From an uncultured Porphyromonadaceae bacterium (GTDB lineage Bacteria; Bacteroidota; Bacteroidia; Bacteroidales; Muribaculaceae), in the NCBI GenBank assembly GCA_947175545.1, contig CAMWNI010000018.1, positions 1 to 34,892 of the forward strand: a stretch of 34,892 nt of DNA, given 5' to 3'. This document shows positions 1 through 7,155 of the stretch, piece by piece. Under the pieces are notes generated by a model. That model was given only the letters and a program-made list of their open reading frames with translations, ran no database searches and was not told where the DNA came from. The position numbers and the translations under genes were made by a program. The first letter of the stretch is position 1. Every line of letters starts with the position of its first letter.

Positions 1-268
1 CGTTCTGCTGCTGGTTGTAGCGCGGACGGGGCTGATAGGGTCGCTGCTGATAGCCCCCCTGCTGCTGATTGTAGCGCGGACGAGGCTGATAAGGACGTGA
101 GTTCTGTTGCTCGCCTTCCTGCTCGCCCTCGGCGCGCGGAGTGCGATTGAAGTCGCTACCGTAGTTTACCTTCTCAAAACGTGAGTCGGAGGTGGTTCCG
201 GAGATTGTAGTAGCCCCGATGCGGGGGCGTTTAGGCTTTCTGGGTTCGCCTGTCTGGTTAGATTCCAT
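1..268 (-). CDS. Arg/Gln/Pro-rich protein, N-terminal fragment (possibly a pseudouridine synthase)
   Basis: Partial gene running off the left edge; the ATG is at 268 and 89 codons are visible. The visible part is low complexity and strongly basic. After a Lys/Arg/Pro-rich start comes a unit reading RPYQPRPRYNQQQ that occurs twice (about residues 58-70 and 76-88), joined by GGYQQ. No catalytic domain is in view. Bacteroidales RluB/RsuA-type 23S rRNA pseudouridine synthases often carry a long, disordered, Arg/Gln/Asn-rich N-terminal extension of this kind, so that family is my best guess. It is an inference; other RNA-binding proteins have similar tails. A good promoter lies at 349-378. The roughly 75-base leader holds a small G/C hairpin (about 305-323), which includes a seven-codon ATG frame of doubtful meaning. 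Confidence 0.5.
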   Translation of the reverse strand, partial: MESNQTGEPRKPKRPRIGATTISGTTSDSRFEKVNYGSDFNRTPRAEGEQEGEQQNSRPYQPRPRYNQQQGGYQQRPYQPRPRYNQQQN

Positions 269-348
269 GATGTTAATGGAGTTAACGAGTTAAATAACAA
301 TTTCGGGGGGCATCACGCTCCCCTTATTTCAAGGTTATGATTACCGTG

Positions 349-378
349 CAAAGTTAATCAAAACTTTTCAATAACCAA
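349..378 (-). promoter_or_regulatory. Bacteroidetes-type promoter for the Arg/Gln-rich gene
   Basis: On the minus strand a perfect -7 box TAACTTTG (356-349) lies 19 bases downstream of TTG (378-376). The predicted transcript starts near 344, about 75 bases before the ATG. Confidence 0.7.
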
Positions 379-422
379 CAACATAAACACAAAAAAATTC
401 CTAAAAGTTCACCCTTCTGTCT

Positions 423-857
423 TCAAAAGACCTCATCGTCCTCGTCGTCATCATCGTAGTCGTCAAATCCGAAATCGTCCGTCCATAGGTCCGACGTGAA
501 CTGCTCGAGTTCGCGTCCCTCTTTCTTGGTTGGACGCCCCAGGCCTTTTCTGCGGTCGACAAAGCCTGAAATCTTGACCATTTCAAGGATATCCATTTCG
601 CTCTTGGGAGTGATGTTTTCCATATACTCCGGCACGAGTTTGGCTCCGAGACGGTTCTGGACAAGTTGCAACACACGGAACGAATACGTGACCGGCGATT
701 TGCGTACTTTCACCACATCTCCGGGTTTCAACATCCGTGACGGTTTGACGAGTACGTCATTGACTTCGACGCGGCCTTTCTTGACGGCGTCTGTGGCTAT
801 TGACCGCGTTTTGAACACGCGGACCGCCCATAACCATTTGTCTACTCTGCAATCCAT
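423..857 (-). CDS. RNA-binding S4 domain protein, Hsp15-like
   Basis: A 144-residue protein beginning MDCRVDKWLWAVRVFKTRS, the typical start of the S4 RNA-binding fold (about residues 2-65) in the Hsp15/HslR family. In E. coli Hsp15 binds stalled 50S subunits that still carry nascent peptidyl-tRNA. The middle is basic and ends in a KGLGRPTKKE segment, also seen in Hsp15 relatives. The last 20 residues are almost all Asp/Glu with some Phe, a highly acidic tail. It lies three bases downstream of peptidyl-tRNA hydrolase and is the third gene of an L25-Pth-S4 operon. The pairing makes sense, because Hsp15 and Pth both deal with abortive translation products. The S4 assignment is firm; the Hsp15 role is by family. 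Confidence 0.85.
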   Translation of the reverse strand: MDCRVDKWLWAVRVFKTRSIATDAVKKGRVEVNDVLVKPSRMLKPGDVVKVRKSPVTYSFRVLQLVQNRLGAKLVPEYMENITPKSEMDILEMVKISGFVDRRKGLGRPTKKEGRELEQFTSDLWTDDFGFDDYDDDDEDDEVF

Positions 858-860
858 CTC

Positions 861-1424
861 CTACTTATTGTTGTAGTTACACATTGCAGTCTGCAGGCCG
901 GCCAGAACGAACGTTTTGATTGCATCAATCGCAACGTCAATTCGGGCGGGGAGCGCCACGGTCTGTTCAGGCGTGAATCGGCCCAGAACATAGTCAACCT
1001 GATGGCCACGGGCATAGTCTGAACCAATACCGAAGCGCAGACGGGGATAAGCCTGAGAGCCAAGCATCGCGGCGATATTCTTCAGGCCGTTATGGCCGGC
1101 ATCAGAGCCGGAGCCTTTAAGCCTGATTGCACCGAACGGCAATGCGAGATCATCAACAAGAACCAAAATATGGTCCATGGGGATTTTTTCGCGTTGCGAC
1201 CAGTAACGCACGGCTTCGCCCGAGAGGTTCATATAAGTCGACGGCTTCAGCAGAACAAGCTGTTTGTTCTTCAGTCGGCAATGGGCAACATCGCCGTAAC
1301 GCTCGGTTGAGAAAGAGATATTGGACGCCCCTGCAAGAGCGTCCAATATCATAAAGCCGATGTTGTGGCGCGTATGGCGATATTCGTCGCCGATATTTCC
1401 GAGCCCAACAATCAAATATTTCAT
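861..1424 (-). CDS. pth: Peptidyl-tRNA hydrolase
   Basis: 187 residues, normal length for bacterial Pth. The enzyme cleaves the ester bond between peptide and tRNA in peptidyl-tRNAs that fall off ribosomes. The opening [15 protein letters not shown] is the family signature. Asn10 and the catalytic His20 (in HTRHNIGF) are in place, as are the [10 protein letters not shown] segment with the catalytic-site Asp and the [11 protein letters not shown] motif. The gene lies 16 bases after rplY (L25) and 3 bases before the S4 gene. L25 next to Pth is a widespread bacterial arrangement. There is no promoter of its own; it should be read from the promoter at 2173-2203. Confidence 0.97.
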   Translation of the reverse strand: MKYLIVGLGNIGDEYRHTRHNIGFMILDALAGASNISFSTERYGDVAHCRLKNKQLVLLKPSTYMNLSGEAVRYWSQREKIPMDHILVLVDDLALPFGAIRLKGSGSDAGHNGLKNIAAMLGSQAYPRLRFGIGSDYARGHQVDYVLGRFTPEQTVALPARIDVAIDAIKTFVLAGLQTAMCNYNNK

Positions 1425-1440
1425 AGGCGGTTACTCTGAA

Positions 1441-2097
1441 TTACTTGCCGGCAGCAGCAGCGGCAGCAGCGCCACGAGCAGCACGGGTCAGAGCCACGGT
1501 GCAGACAACGGCATTCTTGGCGTTGATGAGTTCAAGGCCTTCGAAGTGGAGGTCGCCCACCTGAATAGTCTTGCCGAGGCCGAGGCTGTCAACGTTGACG
1601 ATGAGCTTTTCAGGAACGTCGGTGTAAATGGCGCGAACGCGGAGTTTCTTCATGTTGAGCTGGAGTTTACCACCGGCCTTAACACCTTCAGCATGGCCTT
1701 CGAGCTTAACAGGAACTTCGATAACAACGGGCTTCTTGTCGTTTACTTCGAGGAAGTCGATGTGAAGAACGTTGTCCTTTACGGGGTGGAACTGGATGTC
1801 CTTCAGGACAGCGTGACGCTTTTCGCCGTTTACTTCGAGGTCAATAGCGTAGATTTCGGGGGTATAGATAAGCTTGCGTACTGCGTCGTTGGTAACAACA
1901 ATGTCAGTAGTGATCAGACCCTTGCCGTCTTCGATTTCAACGAGTTTCTCGCCGGGCTTGAGGGCGCCGGTGTAAGGGAGTGTCACGATTTCGCCGCCGT
2001 TGATGACTGCGGGGATTTTACCTTCGGCACGGAGGGCCTTGGTAGCTTTTTTGCCGAGGTCCAGACGGGGTTCGGCGGTCAGTTCAAAAGTTTTCAT
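1441..2097 (-). CDS. rplY: 50S ribosomal protein L25 / general stress protein Ctc
   Basis: 218 residues, the long (TL5/Ctc) form: an N-terminal 5S-rRNA-binding L25 domain (about 1-92) followed by the C-terminal beta domain (about 93-190). The start MKTFELTAEPR is followed by the LGKKATKALRAEGKIPAV segment typical of the family. The protein ends in an alanine run (RGAAAAAAAGK) encoded by a short GCA/GCG repeat at about 1444-1470, a possible slippage site. It binds 5S rRNA in the large subunit. It is the first gene of the L25-Pth-S4 operon, with a leader of about 70 bases after the promoter at 2173-2203. A long open frame on the opposite strand across this gene is a codon-bias shadow. Confidence 0.96.
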   Translation of the reverse strand: MKTFELTAEPRLDLGKKATKALRAEGKIPAVINGGEIVTLPYTGALKPGEKLVEIEDGKGLITTDIVVTNDAVRKLIYTPEIYAIDLEVNGEKRHAVLKDIQFHPVKDNVLHIDFLEVNDKKPVVIEVPVKLEGHAEGVKAGGKLQLNMKKLRVRAIYTDVPEKLIVNVDSLGLGKTIQVGDLHFEGLELINAKNAVVCTVALTRAARGAAAAAAAGK

Positions 2098-2172
2098 TTT
2101 GTTTTTAAGTTTGTGTTACTCAAAATTAAACATTACGTTAAATTTCCCATCACACGAGTGGAAAACCGGGCG

Positions 2173-2203
2173 CAAAGTTACGAAAAACATCCCATTTCAG
2201 CAA
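2173..2203 (-). promoter_or_regulatory. Promoter of the rplY-pth-S4 operon
   Basis: Minus-strand -7 box TAACTTTG (2180-2173) with TTG (2203-2201) exactly 20 bases upstream. Transcription should start near 2168. Confidence 0.75.
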
Positions 2204-2223
2204 ATCTTTGTTCGAAAATATTT

Positions 2224-2796
2224 TCATTCTGCCTCAGGGACTTTCGGAGCAGCAACTATTTCGGCAGGGTTTTCAATCAAAACGGGCGTGCGGCCGAGCA
2301 GGTTAAAAAGGTCCCGGTTTGAAATGGCAATGAAGCCACATGCGTCGCCGTCAGTAATGACGATGCGGTCACGCCCGGCCACGTCACGATCCATCACAAA
2401 GGTGACTTCAGCCGCTTCTTCTCTGAGCAGACCGAAGGGCGTAGCGGCACCGTGAGGCGTGCCAAGAATTTTCTGCATCGTCGCTTCATCGGCAAACGAA
2501 ACACGCGGAATTTGCAACGAAGCGCCGAATTCTTTAGTTATGAAAGGCTTGCGGGCGTGGGTTACGTAAAGCCAGAACTTGTTCTTCTGGCGGTTTGTCA
2601 GCAGAATTGTCTTGACGGTTTCGATGCCGAATGCCCTGTCAATGTTCAGACAGTCGTCCATCGAAATTCCCGGATCGCTCTCAATTCTCGAAAATGGCGT
2701 TCCGGTTGCTTCCAGACGCTCATAAATCAGTTGCTGAGTTTCAGACTTGAACGCATCGGGCGCTCCGGTTTTGATTTCACTAGTGTAAAATGACAT
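2224..2796 (-). CDS. YbaK/ProX-type aminoacyl-tRNA deacylase domain protein
   Basis: 190 residues, a stand-alone relative of the editing (INS) domain of bacterial prolyl-tRNA synthetase, the family that hydrolyses mischarged tRNA-Pro. Visible family features are the N-terminal YERLEATGTPFSRIES segment, the strand KTILLTNRQKNKFWLYV (about residues 61-77) with the conserved lysine, and the GTPHGAATPFGLL loop that forms the substrate pocket (about 112-124). Length fits the ProXp/PrdX group. Which mischarged tRNA it clears cannot be read from the sequence. The gene has its own promoter (2840-2870) and is divergent from the DUF4373-like gene. It is co-directional with the translation operon downstream, which lies 126 bases away and has its own promoter. 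Confidence 0.85.
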   Translation of the reverse strand: MSFYTSEIKTGAPDAFKSETQQLIYERLEATGTPFSRIESDPGISMDDCLNIDRAFGIETVKTILLTNRQKNKFWLYVTHARKPFITKEFGASLQIPRVSFADEATMQKILGTPHGAATPFGLLREEAAEVTFVMDRDVAGRDRIVITDGDACGFIAISNRDLFNLLGRTPVLIENPAEIVAAPKVPEAE

Positions 2797-2839
2797 GTTC
2801 TTCTTTTATATACTGTATCAGTTGGAGACTTTTGGCTTG

Positions 2840-2870
2840 CAAAATTACACAAAAACGCCATTTTTTGCAA
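2840..2870 (-). promoter_or_regulatory. Promoter of the ProX-like gene
   Basis: Minus-strand TAATTTTG (2847-2840) with TTG (2870-2868) 20 bases upstream. It stands back to back with the plus-strand promoter at 2877-2907. The short junction contains the palindrome TTTTTGCAAAAA (2862-2873), which overlaps the -33 box. Confidence 0.7.
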
Positions 2871-2876
2871 AAAGAC

Positions 2877-2907
2877 TTGACAATGGCTAAAAAATATTGC
2901 ATCTTTG
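2877..2907 (+). promoter_or_regulatory. Promoter of the DUF4373-like gene
   Basis: TTG (2877-2879), a 20-base spacer, then CATCTTTG (2900-2907), one mismatch from TAnnTTTG. The box lies downstream of an in-frame ATG at 2897, so translation must begin later, at 2948. Confidence 0.65.
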
Positions 2908-2947
2908 CAAACATATTACCAATCACTCTACAAAAAAACACGCACCT

Positions 2948-3388
2948 ATGAGAAAACTCGCATCGCGCAAAGATTCACGCATTATTGACCTGCTTATTGA
3001 GTATGGCCCTGAGGGCTACGGCACATATGCCCTGCTTGTTGAGTATCTGAAGGAACGCAGGTCTTTTCGCTCAATCAATGACATCAGGCGAATCGCTTTT
3101 GAAATTCACGCCAATGAGGAGATTCTTCGCGCCGTAATTGAAGACTTCGGCCTGTTCGAAATAGTTGACGGCACGATAATCAATAAAGCCGTTGAGCGAA
3201 AAATGACGGCAACCGAGCCGGAAAATTCCGATCAGCCGGCATTGCCCGCCGACTGCGGCCGTCCGGACTCCATGCCCGAAGAAATCCCGAAACCAACCGT
3301 CGCGATAACCGAAACTGAGCCGCGAACCTCATCCGCCAAACGGCGCGCACGCCGCAAACGGCTCAGGGATCATTTAAAGGTCGGTTAG
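2948..3388 (+). CDS. Short DUF4373-like (Lin1244/Lin1753 N-terminal) protein with a basic tail
   Basis: 146 residues from the ATG at 2948. An upstream in-frame ATG at 2897 overlaps the promoter and is discarded. Residues 5-85 resemble the N-terminal domain of DUF4373 proteins, a winged-helix-like module common in Bacteroidetes: DSRIIDLLIEYGPEGYGTY, then RRIAFEIHA, then VIEDFGLFEIVDG. The second half (about 86-128) is Pro/Glu-rich and probably disordered. The last 20 residues are very basic (KRRARRKRLRDHLKVG), suggesting nucleic-acid contact. DUF4373 proteins are often found with mobile or replication genes, but none are nearby; this copy sits between housekeeping genes. Function is unknown. 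Confidence 0.7.
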   Translation: MRKLASRKDSRIIDLLIEYGPEGYGTYALLVEYLKERRSFRSINDIRRIAFEIHANEEILRAVIEDFGLFEIVDGTIINKAVERKMTATEPENSDQPALPADCGRPDSMPEEIPKPTVAITETEPRTSSAKRRARRKRLRDHLKVG

Positions 3389-3432
3389 CGTTATTTTTGA
3401 ATGAATCTTACGTCTATTCTAATTAAAATTCG

Positions 3433-3440
3433 TAAATTTG
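3433..3440 (+). promoter_or_regulatory. -7 box of the lptD-like gene
   Basis: TAAATTTG followed by C, a perfect -7 box; no clear TTG stands 19-21 bases upstream. The box covers the TTG that opens the longest reading frame (3438), which excludes that codon as the start. Confidence 0.55.
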
Positions 3441-3464
3441 CAGGGTTTTTACAACGAAAGAGTC

Positions 3465-6113
3465 TTGCTTCAGCGCATTATATATATATTAATCATGTTG
3501 ACTCTCAGTCAGTTCAGTTTACGAGCCGAGCTGACAGATTCCGTGTCTGCGCCCGTCACGACTGACTCCATAGCGCCCGTAATCAAGAAAAAAATCGTGC
3601 GCGAGAAGGCCGACCTTGAAAATCAAGTTAACTTTACGTCATCAGACTCAATGATTGTCATTGGCCGGAACCATACGTTCATGTATGGCAACAGTAAGGT
3701 GACTTACGGAGACCTGGCGCTCACGGCCGAAAATATTGACATGGACCTGCAAACGAGCAACGTAAACGCCATCGGGCGTACGGATTCGCTCGGAGTCATG
3801 ACCGGAACCCCCAACTTCTCGCAAGGAAGCGAAAGCTATGATTCAGAGTCAATGAGTTATAACTTCAAAACTGAGCGAGGCTACATCTCTAACGTAATTA
3901 CCCAGCAAGGCGAAGGCTTCTTGACCGGAGGTCAGGCCAAACGAATTGAGAATGGAGAATTCTACATCAAAGACGGCCGCTACACGACCTGTGACGATCA
4001 CGAGCATCCTCACTTCCACTTGCAGATTACAAAAGGCAAGGTCAAGCCGGGAAGCAACATCGTGACCGGTCCGGCCTACATGGTCCTGGCGGGATTGCCG
4101 CTGCCGATTGCGGTTCCATTCGGCTATTTCCCGTTCACCAAAAAGTACTCCTCGGGCGTCATATTTCCGACAGTTGGCGATGACTACCGGCGTGGATTCT
4201 ATCTTAACAACGGCGGCTATTACTTCGCAATCAACGACAACATTGACCTCGCGCTGACCGGCCAGATTTATACGAAAGGGACCTGGGGCGTGAACGCCCG
4301 GTCATCCTATGTCAAACGCTACAAATTTGCCGGCAATGTGGCCATCAGCTATCTCTACACCGTCGATGGAGAGAAAGGCTCGCCCGATTACAGCAAGGCA
4401 ACCAACTTTCAGGTTATCTGGAACCACCAGCAAGACTCCAAGTTCAACCCGAACATGACCTTCTCGGCATCTGTCAACTTTGCGACCAGCGGCTACTCGC
4501 GCAAGGATGTCAGCTCATATTACAGCAATAACTTCACGGAAAACACGAAGAGTTCGACAGTCAATGTCACTTACCGTTTTCCAAACTCAAAATGGTCGGC
4601 ATCCGCATCAATGAACATCACTCAGCGTTCATCGGACGAGATGCTCAATGTATCGTTTCCGAACCTGACCGTCACCATGACGCAGACGGCTCCGTTCAAG
4701 CGCAAACGTCCCGTGGGCGCTGAACGATGGTATGAGAAAATCAAACTCTCCTATTCCGGCCAGTTCCAGAACTCACTGACGGCGAAACAGGACGAATTTT
4801 TCCATAAATCATTGATTAAAGACTGGAAAAACGGCATGCGCCATTCGGTTCCGATTTCGGCCACATTCCAGTTGTTTAAGTATATCAACATCACGCCGAG
4901 TCTTCAGCTGACTGACCGCATGTATACTCAGAAAGTGCGCCGGCAATGGGACCCGAACGCAGCCGCAGAAGTCACCGACACAACTTACAGTTTTTACAAC
5001 GTCTTTGACTTCACCGCTTCGGTAGGCCTCTCGACCAAAGTATACGGATTTTGGCAACCGCTTGGCATTTTCGGGAAGAAAGTCAAAATGATTCGTCACG
5101 TCCTGACCCCGACAATCAGCCTTTCAGGCGCTCCGGATTTCGGATCCGCCTTCTGGGGCTATTACGGGTCATATGATTACACGGACGAGCATGGCGAGAC
5201 GAAGCGCAAACAGTATTCTTACTTCCCTAACACGGCGTTTGGTGTTCCCGGCACCGGGCGTCAGGGCGTTCTTAACATCAGCCTGGCCAACAACCTTGAA
5301 ATGAAGGTCAAGACTGACAACGACTCGACCGGCGAGCGAAAAATCTCGCTGATTGAGAATTTCACAATTGGCCAGAGCTACAATTTCGCCGCCGACTCAC
5401 TCAACTGGTCAAATCTCAACACGTCAATCCTGCTCAGACTGACCAAGGGTTTCAATCTGAATCTTTCTGCCGTCTGGGATGTTTACACTTACAAGTTGAA
5501 CCAGTATGGCACACCATACCGCAGCAACACCCTTCGCCTGACCTCCGGCAAGGGATGGGGCCGCCTCTCTTCAACCGGCACCAGCTTCAGCTACAACTTC
5601 AATAACGACACATTCAAAAAACTCTTTGGCCGCCGCAAAAAGAACGAAGAGCAGACAGCCGACAATCCGGACGATAAGTCCAAGGAAAAAAACAAATCGA
5701 AGAAAAAAGGCAGCAGTGCCGGCGAATTTGACCCGGACGGCTATCTACACTGGTCGTTTCCCTGGAATCTGTCGGTCAGCTACTCTGTGAACTACGGTTA
5801 CGGCACCTTCAACAAAAAAAAGATGGAGTACAACGGAAAATGGACTCAGAATCTGAGCTTCAGCGGAAGCATCAATCCGACTCCAAACTGGAACTTCAGC
5901 TTTTCGGCTTCTTACAACTTCGACCTGAAGAAGATTGCCTACATGAACTGTAACATCAGCCGAGACCTCCACTGCTTCACGATGACCGCGAGCTTTGTGC
6001 CTCTTGGCCCATACAAGAGCTATAATTTCCATATCGCCGTGAAATCGTCGCTACTGTCCGACCTGAAATACGACAAACGCTCTCCTTACAGCAACGGGAT
6101 TGACTGGTATTGA
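3465..6113 (+). CDS. LptD-like outer-membrane LPS-assembly protein
   Basis: About 882 residues from a TTG start at 3465. This start gives a good signal peptide (MLQRIIYILIMLTLSQFSLRAE). The next ATG (3495) would cut it off, and the earlier TTG lies in the promoter. After the signal comes an OstA/LptA-like beta-jellyroll (about residues 45-190, with YGNSKVTYGDLALTAENIDM). Next is a long barrel region with alternating aromatic and polar strands, as in the LptD C-terminal domain. It includes the conserved-type PLPIAVPFGYFPF segment. In the family this protein takes LPS from the periplasmic bridge to the cell surface. A Lys/Glu-rich low-complexity insert (about 720-760) looks like an extracellular or periplasmic loop. 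The gene stands alone and ends in a strong terminator at 6167-6200. Its LptE partner is not in view. Confidence 0.85.
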   Translation: MLQRIIYILIMLTLSQFSLRAELTDSVSAPVTTDSIAPVIKKKIVREKADLENQVNFTSSDSMIVIGRNHTFMYGNSKVTYGDLALTAENIDMDLQTSNVNAIGRTDSLGVMTGTPNFSQGSESYDSESMSYNFKTERGYISNVITQQGEGFLTGGQAKRIENGEFYIKDGRYTTCDDHEHPHFHLQITKGKVKPGSNIVTGPAYMVLAGLPLPIAVPFGYFPFTKKYSSGVIFPTVGDDYRRGFYLNNGGYYFAINDNIDLALTGQIYTKGTWGVNARSSYVKRYKFAGNVAISYLYTVDGEKGSPDYSKATNFQVIWNHQQDSKFNPNMTFSASVNFATSGYSRKDVSSYYSNNFTENTKSSTVNVTYRFPNSKWSASASMNITQRSSDEMLNVSFPNLTVTMTQTAPFKRKRPVGAERWYEKIKLSYSGQFQNSLTAKQDEFFHKSLIKDWKNGMRHSVPISATFQLFKYINITPSLQLTDRMYTQKVRRQWDPNAAAEVTDTTYSFYNVFDFTASVGLSTKVYGFWQPLGIFGKKVKMIRHVLTPTISLSGAPDFGSAFWGYYGSYDYTDEHGETKRKQYSYFPNTAFGVPGTGRQGVLNISLANNLEMKVKTDNDSTGERKISLIENFTIGQSYNFAADSLNWSNLNTSILLRLTKGFNLNLSAVWDVYTYKLNQYGTPYRSNTLRLTSGKGWGRLSSTGTSFSYNFNNDTFKKLFGRRKKNEEQTADNPDDKSKEKNKSKKKGSSAGEFDPDGYLHWSFPWNLSVSYSVNYGYGTFNKKKMEYNGKWTQNLSFSGSINPTPNWNFSFSASYNFDLKKIAYMNCNISRDLHCFTMTASFVPLGPYKSYNFHIAVKSSLLSDLKYDKRSPYSNGIDWY

Positions 6114-6166
6114 AGCTCTCCATCGGACCCTACTCCATTCTCAAGCACTGACACCACAACAAACTC

Positions 6167-6200
6167 AGAGAGGCAGCCTTTGGCCACCTCTCTTTTTCTT
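6167..6200 (+). terminator. Rho-independent terminator after the lptD-like gene
   Basis: AGAGAGG (6167-6173) pairs with CCTCTCT (6187-6193), with an inner GCC/GGC pair and a TTT loop, followed by TTTTTCTTT. It is 54 bases past the stop codon. Confidence 0.85.
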
Positions 6201-6216
6201 TAAGCGCCGGTCACTA

Positions 6217-6363
6217 TCAGACAGTCTGTCCCTGATTGCGCGGATTATTGTTAAGGTCTTTGGTATATTGCTCCTGGAGTCGAGAATCTACTTTTCCGGG
6301 ATTGACAGCGTCAATGCCTGCTCCGGGATATGTCTGCTGGTTTTGTGTCTTTTTGCTTGTCAT
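6217..6363 (-). CDS. Small hydrophilic protein, 48 residues
   Basis: ATG at 6363-6361, stop TGA at 6219-6217. The product is rich in Gln, Asn and Lys and has no hydrophobic stretch: it begins MTSKKTQNQQTYPGAGID and continues with AVNPGKVDSRLQEQYTKDL. This composition looks like a real soluble protein and unlike the Ser/Arg/Cys-rich shadows of neighbouring genes. The opposite-strand frame over the same DNA (6100-6372) looks random. It lies 69 bases downstream of the ABC ATPase on the same strand. The bases just before its ATG form the 3' arm of an inverted repeat (6365-6421), which could hide the initiation site. I recognise no domain; the function is unknown. Confidence 0.55.
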   Translation of the reverse strand: MTSKKTQNQQTYPGAGIDAVNPGKVDSRLQEQYTKDLNNNPRNQGQTV

Positions 6364-6364
6364 G

Positions 6365-6421
6365 GGTCTTGAATTTCGAATAAAGGGTTATACTTTACAC
6401 TTATAACACCCGGTCAAGACC
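6365..6421 (-). promoter_or_regulatory. Nested inverted repeat in front of the 48-aa gene
   Basis: In the minus-strand RNA GGTCTTGA (6421-6414) pairs perfectly with TCAAGACC (6372-6365), which ends one base before the ATG. Inside, GGaGTTATA-type pairing joins 6410-6402 (one bulged base) to 6392-6385 with a 9-base loop. There is no U run, so it is not an ordinary terminator. It may control initiation of the small gene or stabilise the end of the ABC mRNA. Confidence 0.45.
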
Positions 6422-6432
6422 GAAAGTTCACC

Positions 6433-7155
6433 TCAGGCCCAGTCCATACGGGCAAAATGCCTGGCCGACCGACACTCCGTCAGGGTGCGGTCAATGATGA
6501 TATGGCGATTAGCCATTTCGGCAATAGTCGTGATTTCGTGGCTGACCAGCAGTATTGTCGTAGTTGCTGAAAGATCCTTGACAATCCCGTAGATACGCTG
6601 CTCAAAACGCTTGTCGACATAGCTCAATGGTTCGTCAAGAACCAGCAGTTCAGGGCGAGAAATGATTGCACGGGCAAGCAGCACGCGTTGCTGCTGACCG
6701 CCGCTCAGTGCGCCAAAAGCCTTTTCAGCATGCTCCGTCAGGTCAACGAGGCGTAACATTTCAGCGACTCTGCACTGAAGCTCAGAGCGGTCTACGCCTT
6801 CAACGCCGAGCAGGCCGGAAGCAACAGCCTCGCGGACGGAGATTGGAAATCGGGAGTCGACGCGCGACTTCTGAGGCAAATAGCCAATCCTCATCCTCTT
6901 CTGATTAAATATCACCGAGCCTGATGTCGGCTTCAGAAGACCGAGAATAATGCGCATCAAAGTCGTTTTACCGCCTCCATTCGGACCCGTAACCGCAAAA
7001 AAATCGCCCCGACGGACCGAAAAGTCAATGTTTTCGAGGACTTTCTTGCCGTTGCGCTCCATGTTGACATGGTCAACGCGGAGCAACTCGGGTTTCAGGT
7101 CACTCAGTTCCGGCAATGCTTCGGGCGGTATGGAGCATTTCAACATCCCAGTCAT
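6433..7155 (-). CDS. Metal ABC transporter, ATP-binding protein (ZnuC/MntB-like)
   Basis: 240 residues with a complete ABC ATPase: Walker A GPNGGGKT (57-64), Q-loop Gln95 (in YLPQKSRVD), signature LSGGQ (150-154), Walker B LLVLDEP (170-176) and H-loop His206. The short Y-L-P-Q segment and overall size are typical of the Zn/Mn ATPases (ZnuC, MntB, AdcC). It powers metal import at the inner membrane. The start overlaps the end of the metal-binding lipoprotein gene by 56 bases; an ATG nine bases further in (7146) is an equal candidate. No permease (ZnuB) gene follows, as would be expected: the next gene on this strand is the 48-residue protein. The metal cannot be named from the sequence. Confidence 0.88.
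   Translation of the reverse strand: MTGMLKCSIPPEALPELSDLKPELLRVDHVNMERNGKKVLENIDFSVRRGDFFAVTGPNGGGKTTLMRIILGLLKPTSGSVIFNQKRMRIGYLPQKSRVDSRFPISVREAVASGLLGVEGVDRSELQCRVAEMLRLVDLTEHAEKAFGALSGGQQQRVLLARAIISRPELLVLDEPLSYVDKRFEQRIYGIVKDLSATTTILLVSHEITTIAEMANRHIIIDRTLTECRSARHFARMDWA

Noticed and set aside
1-110. CRISPR or intergenic tandem repeat
   Set aside because: The repeats are in frame and encode the repeated RPYQPRPRYNQQQ unit of the partial protein; there are no spacers.
1321-2322. Open frame of 333 codons on the plus strand opposite rplY and pth
   Set aside because: The opposite strand encodes clear L25 and Pth proteins with conserved motifs. The plus-strand product has no recognisable features and reflects codon bias.
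6100-6372. Plus-strand frame of 90 codons after the lptD-like gene
   Set aside because: It runs through the terminator at 6167-6200, starts inside lptD, and its product looks random. The minus-strand 48-residue frame is the better candidate.
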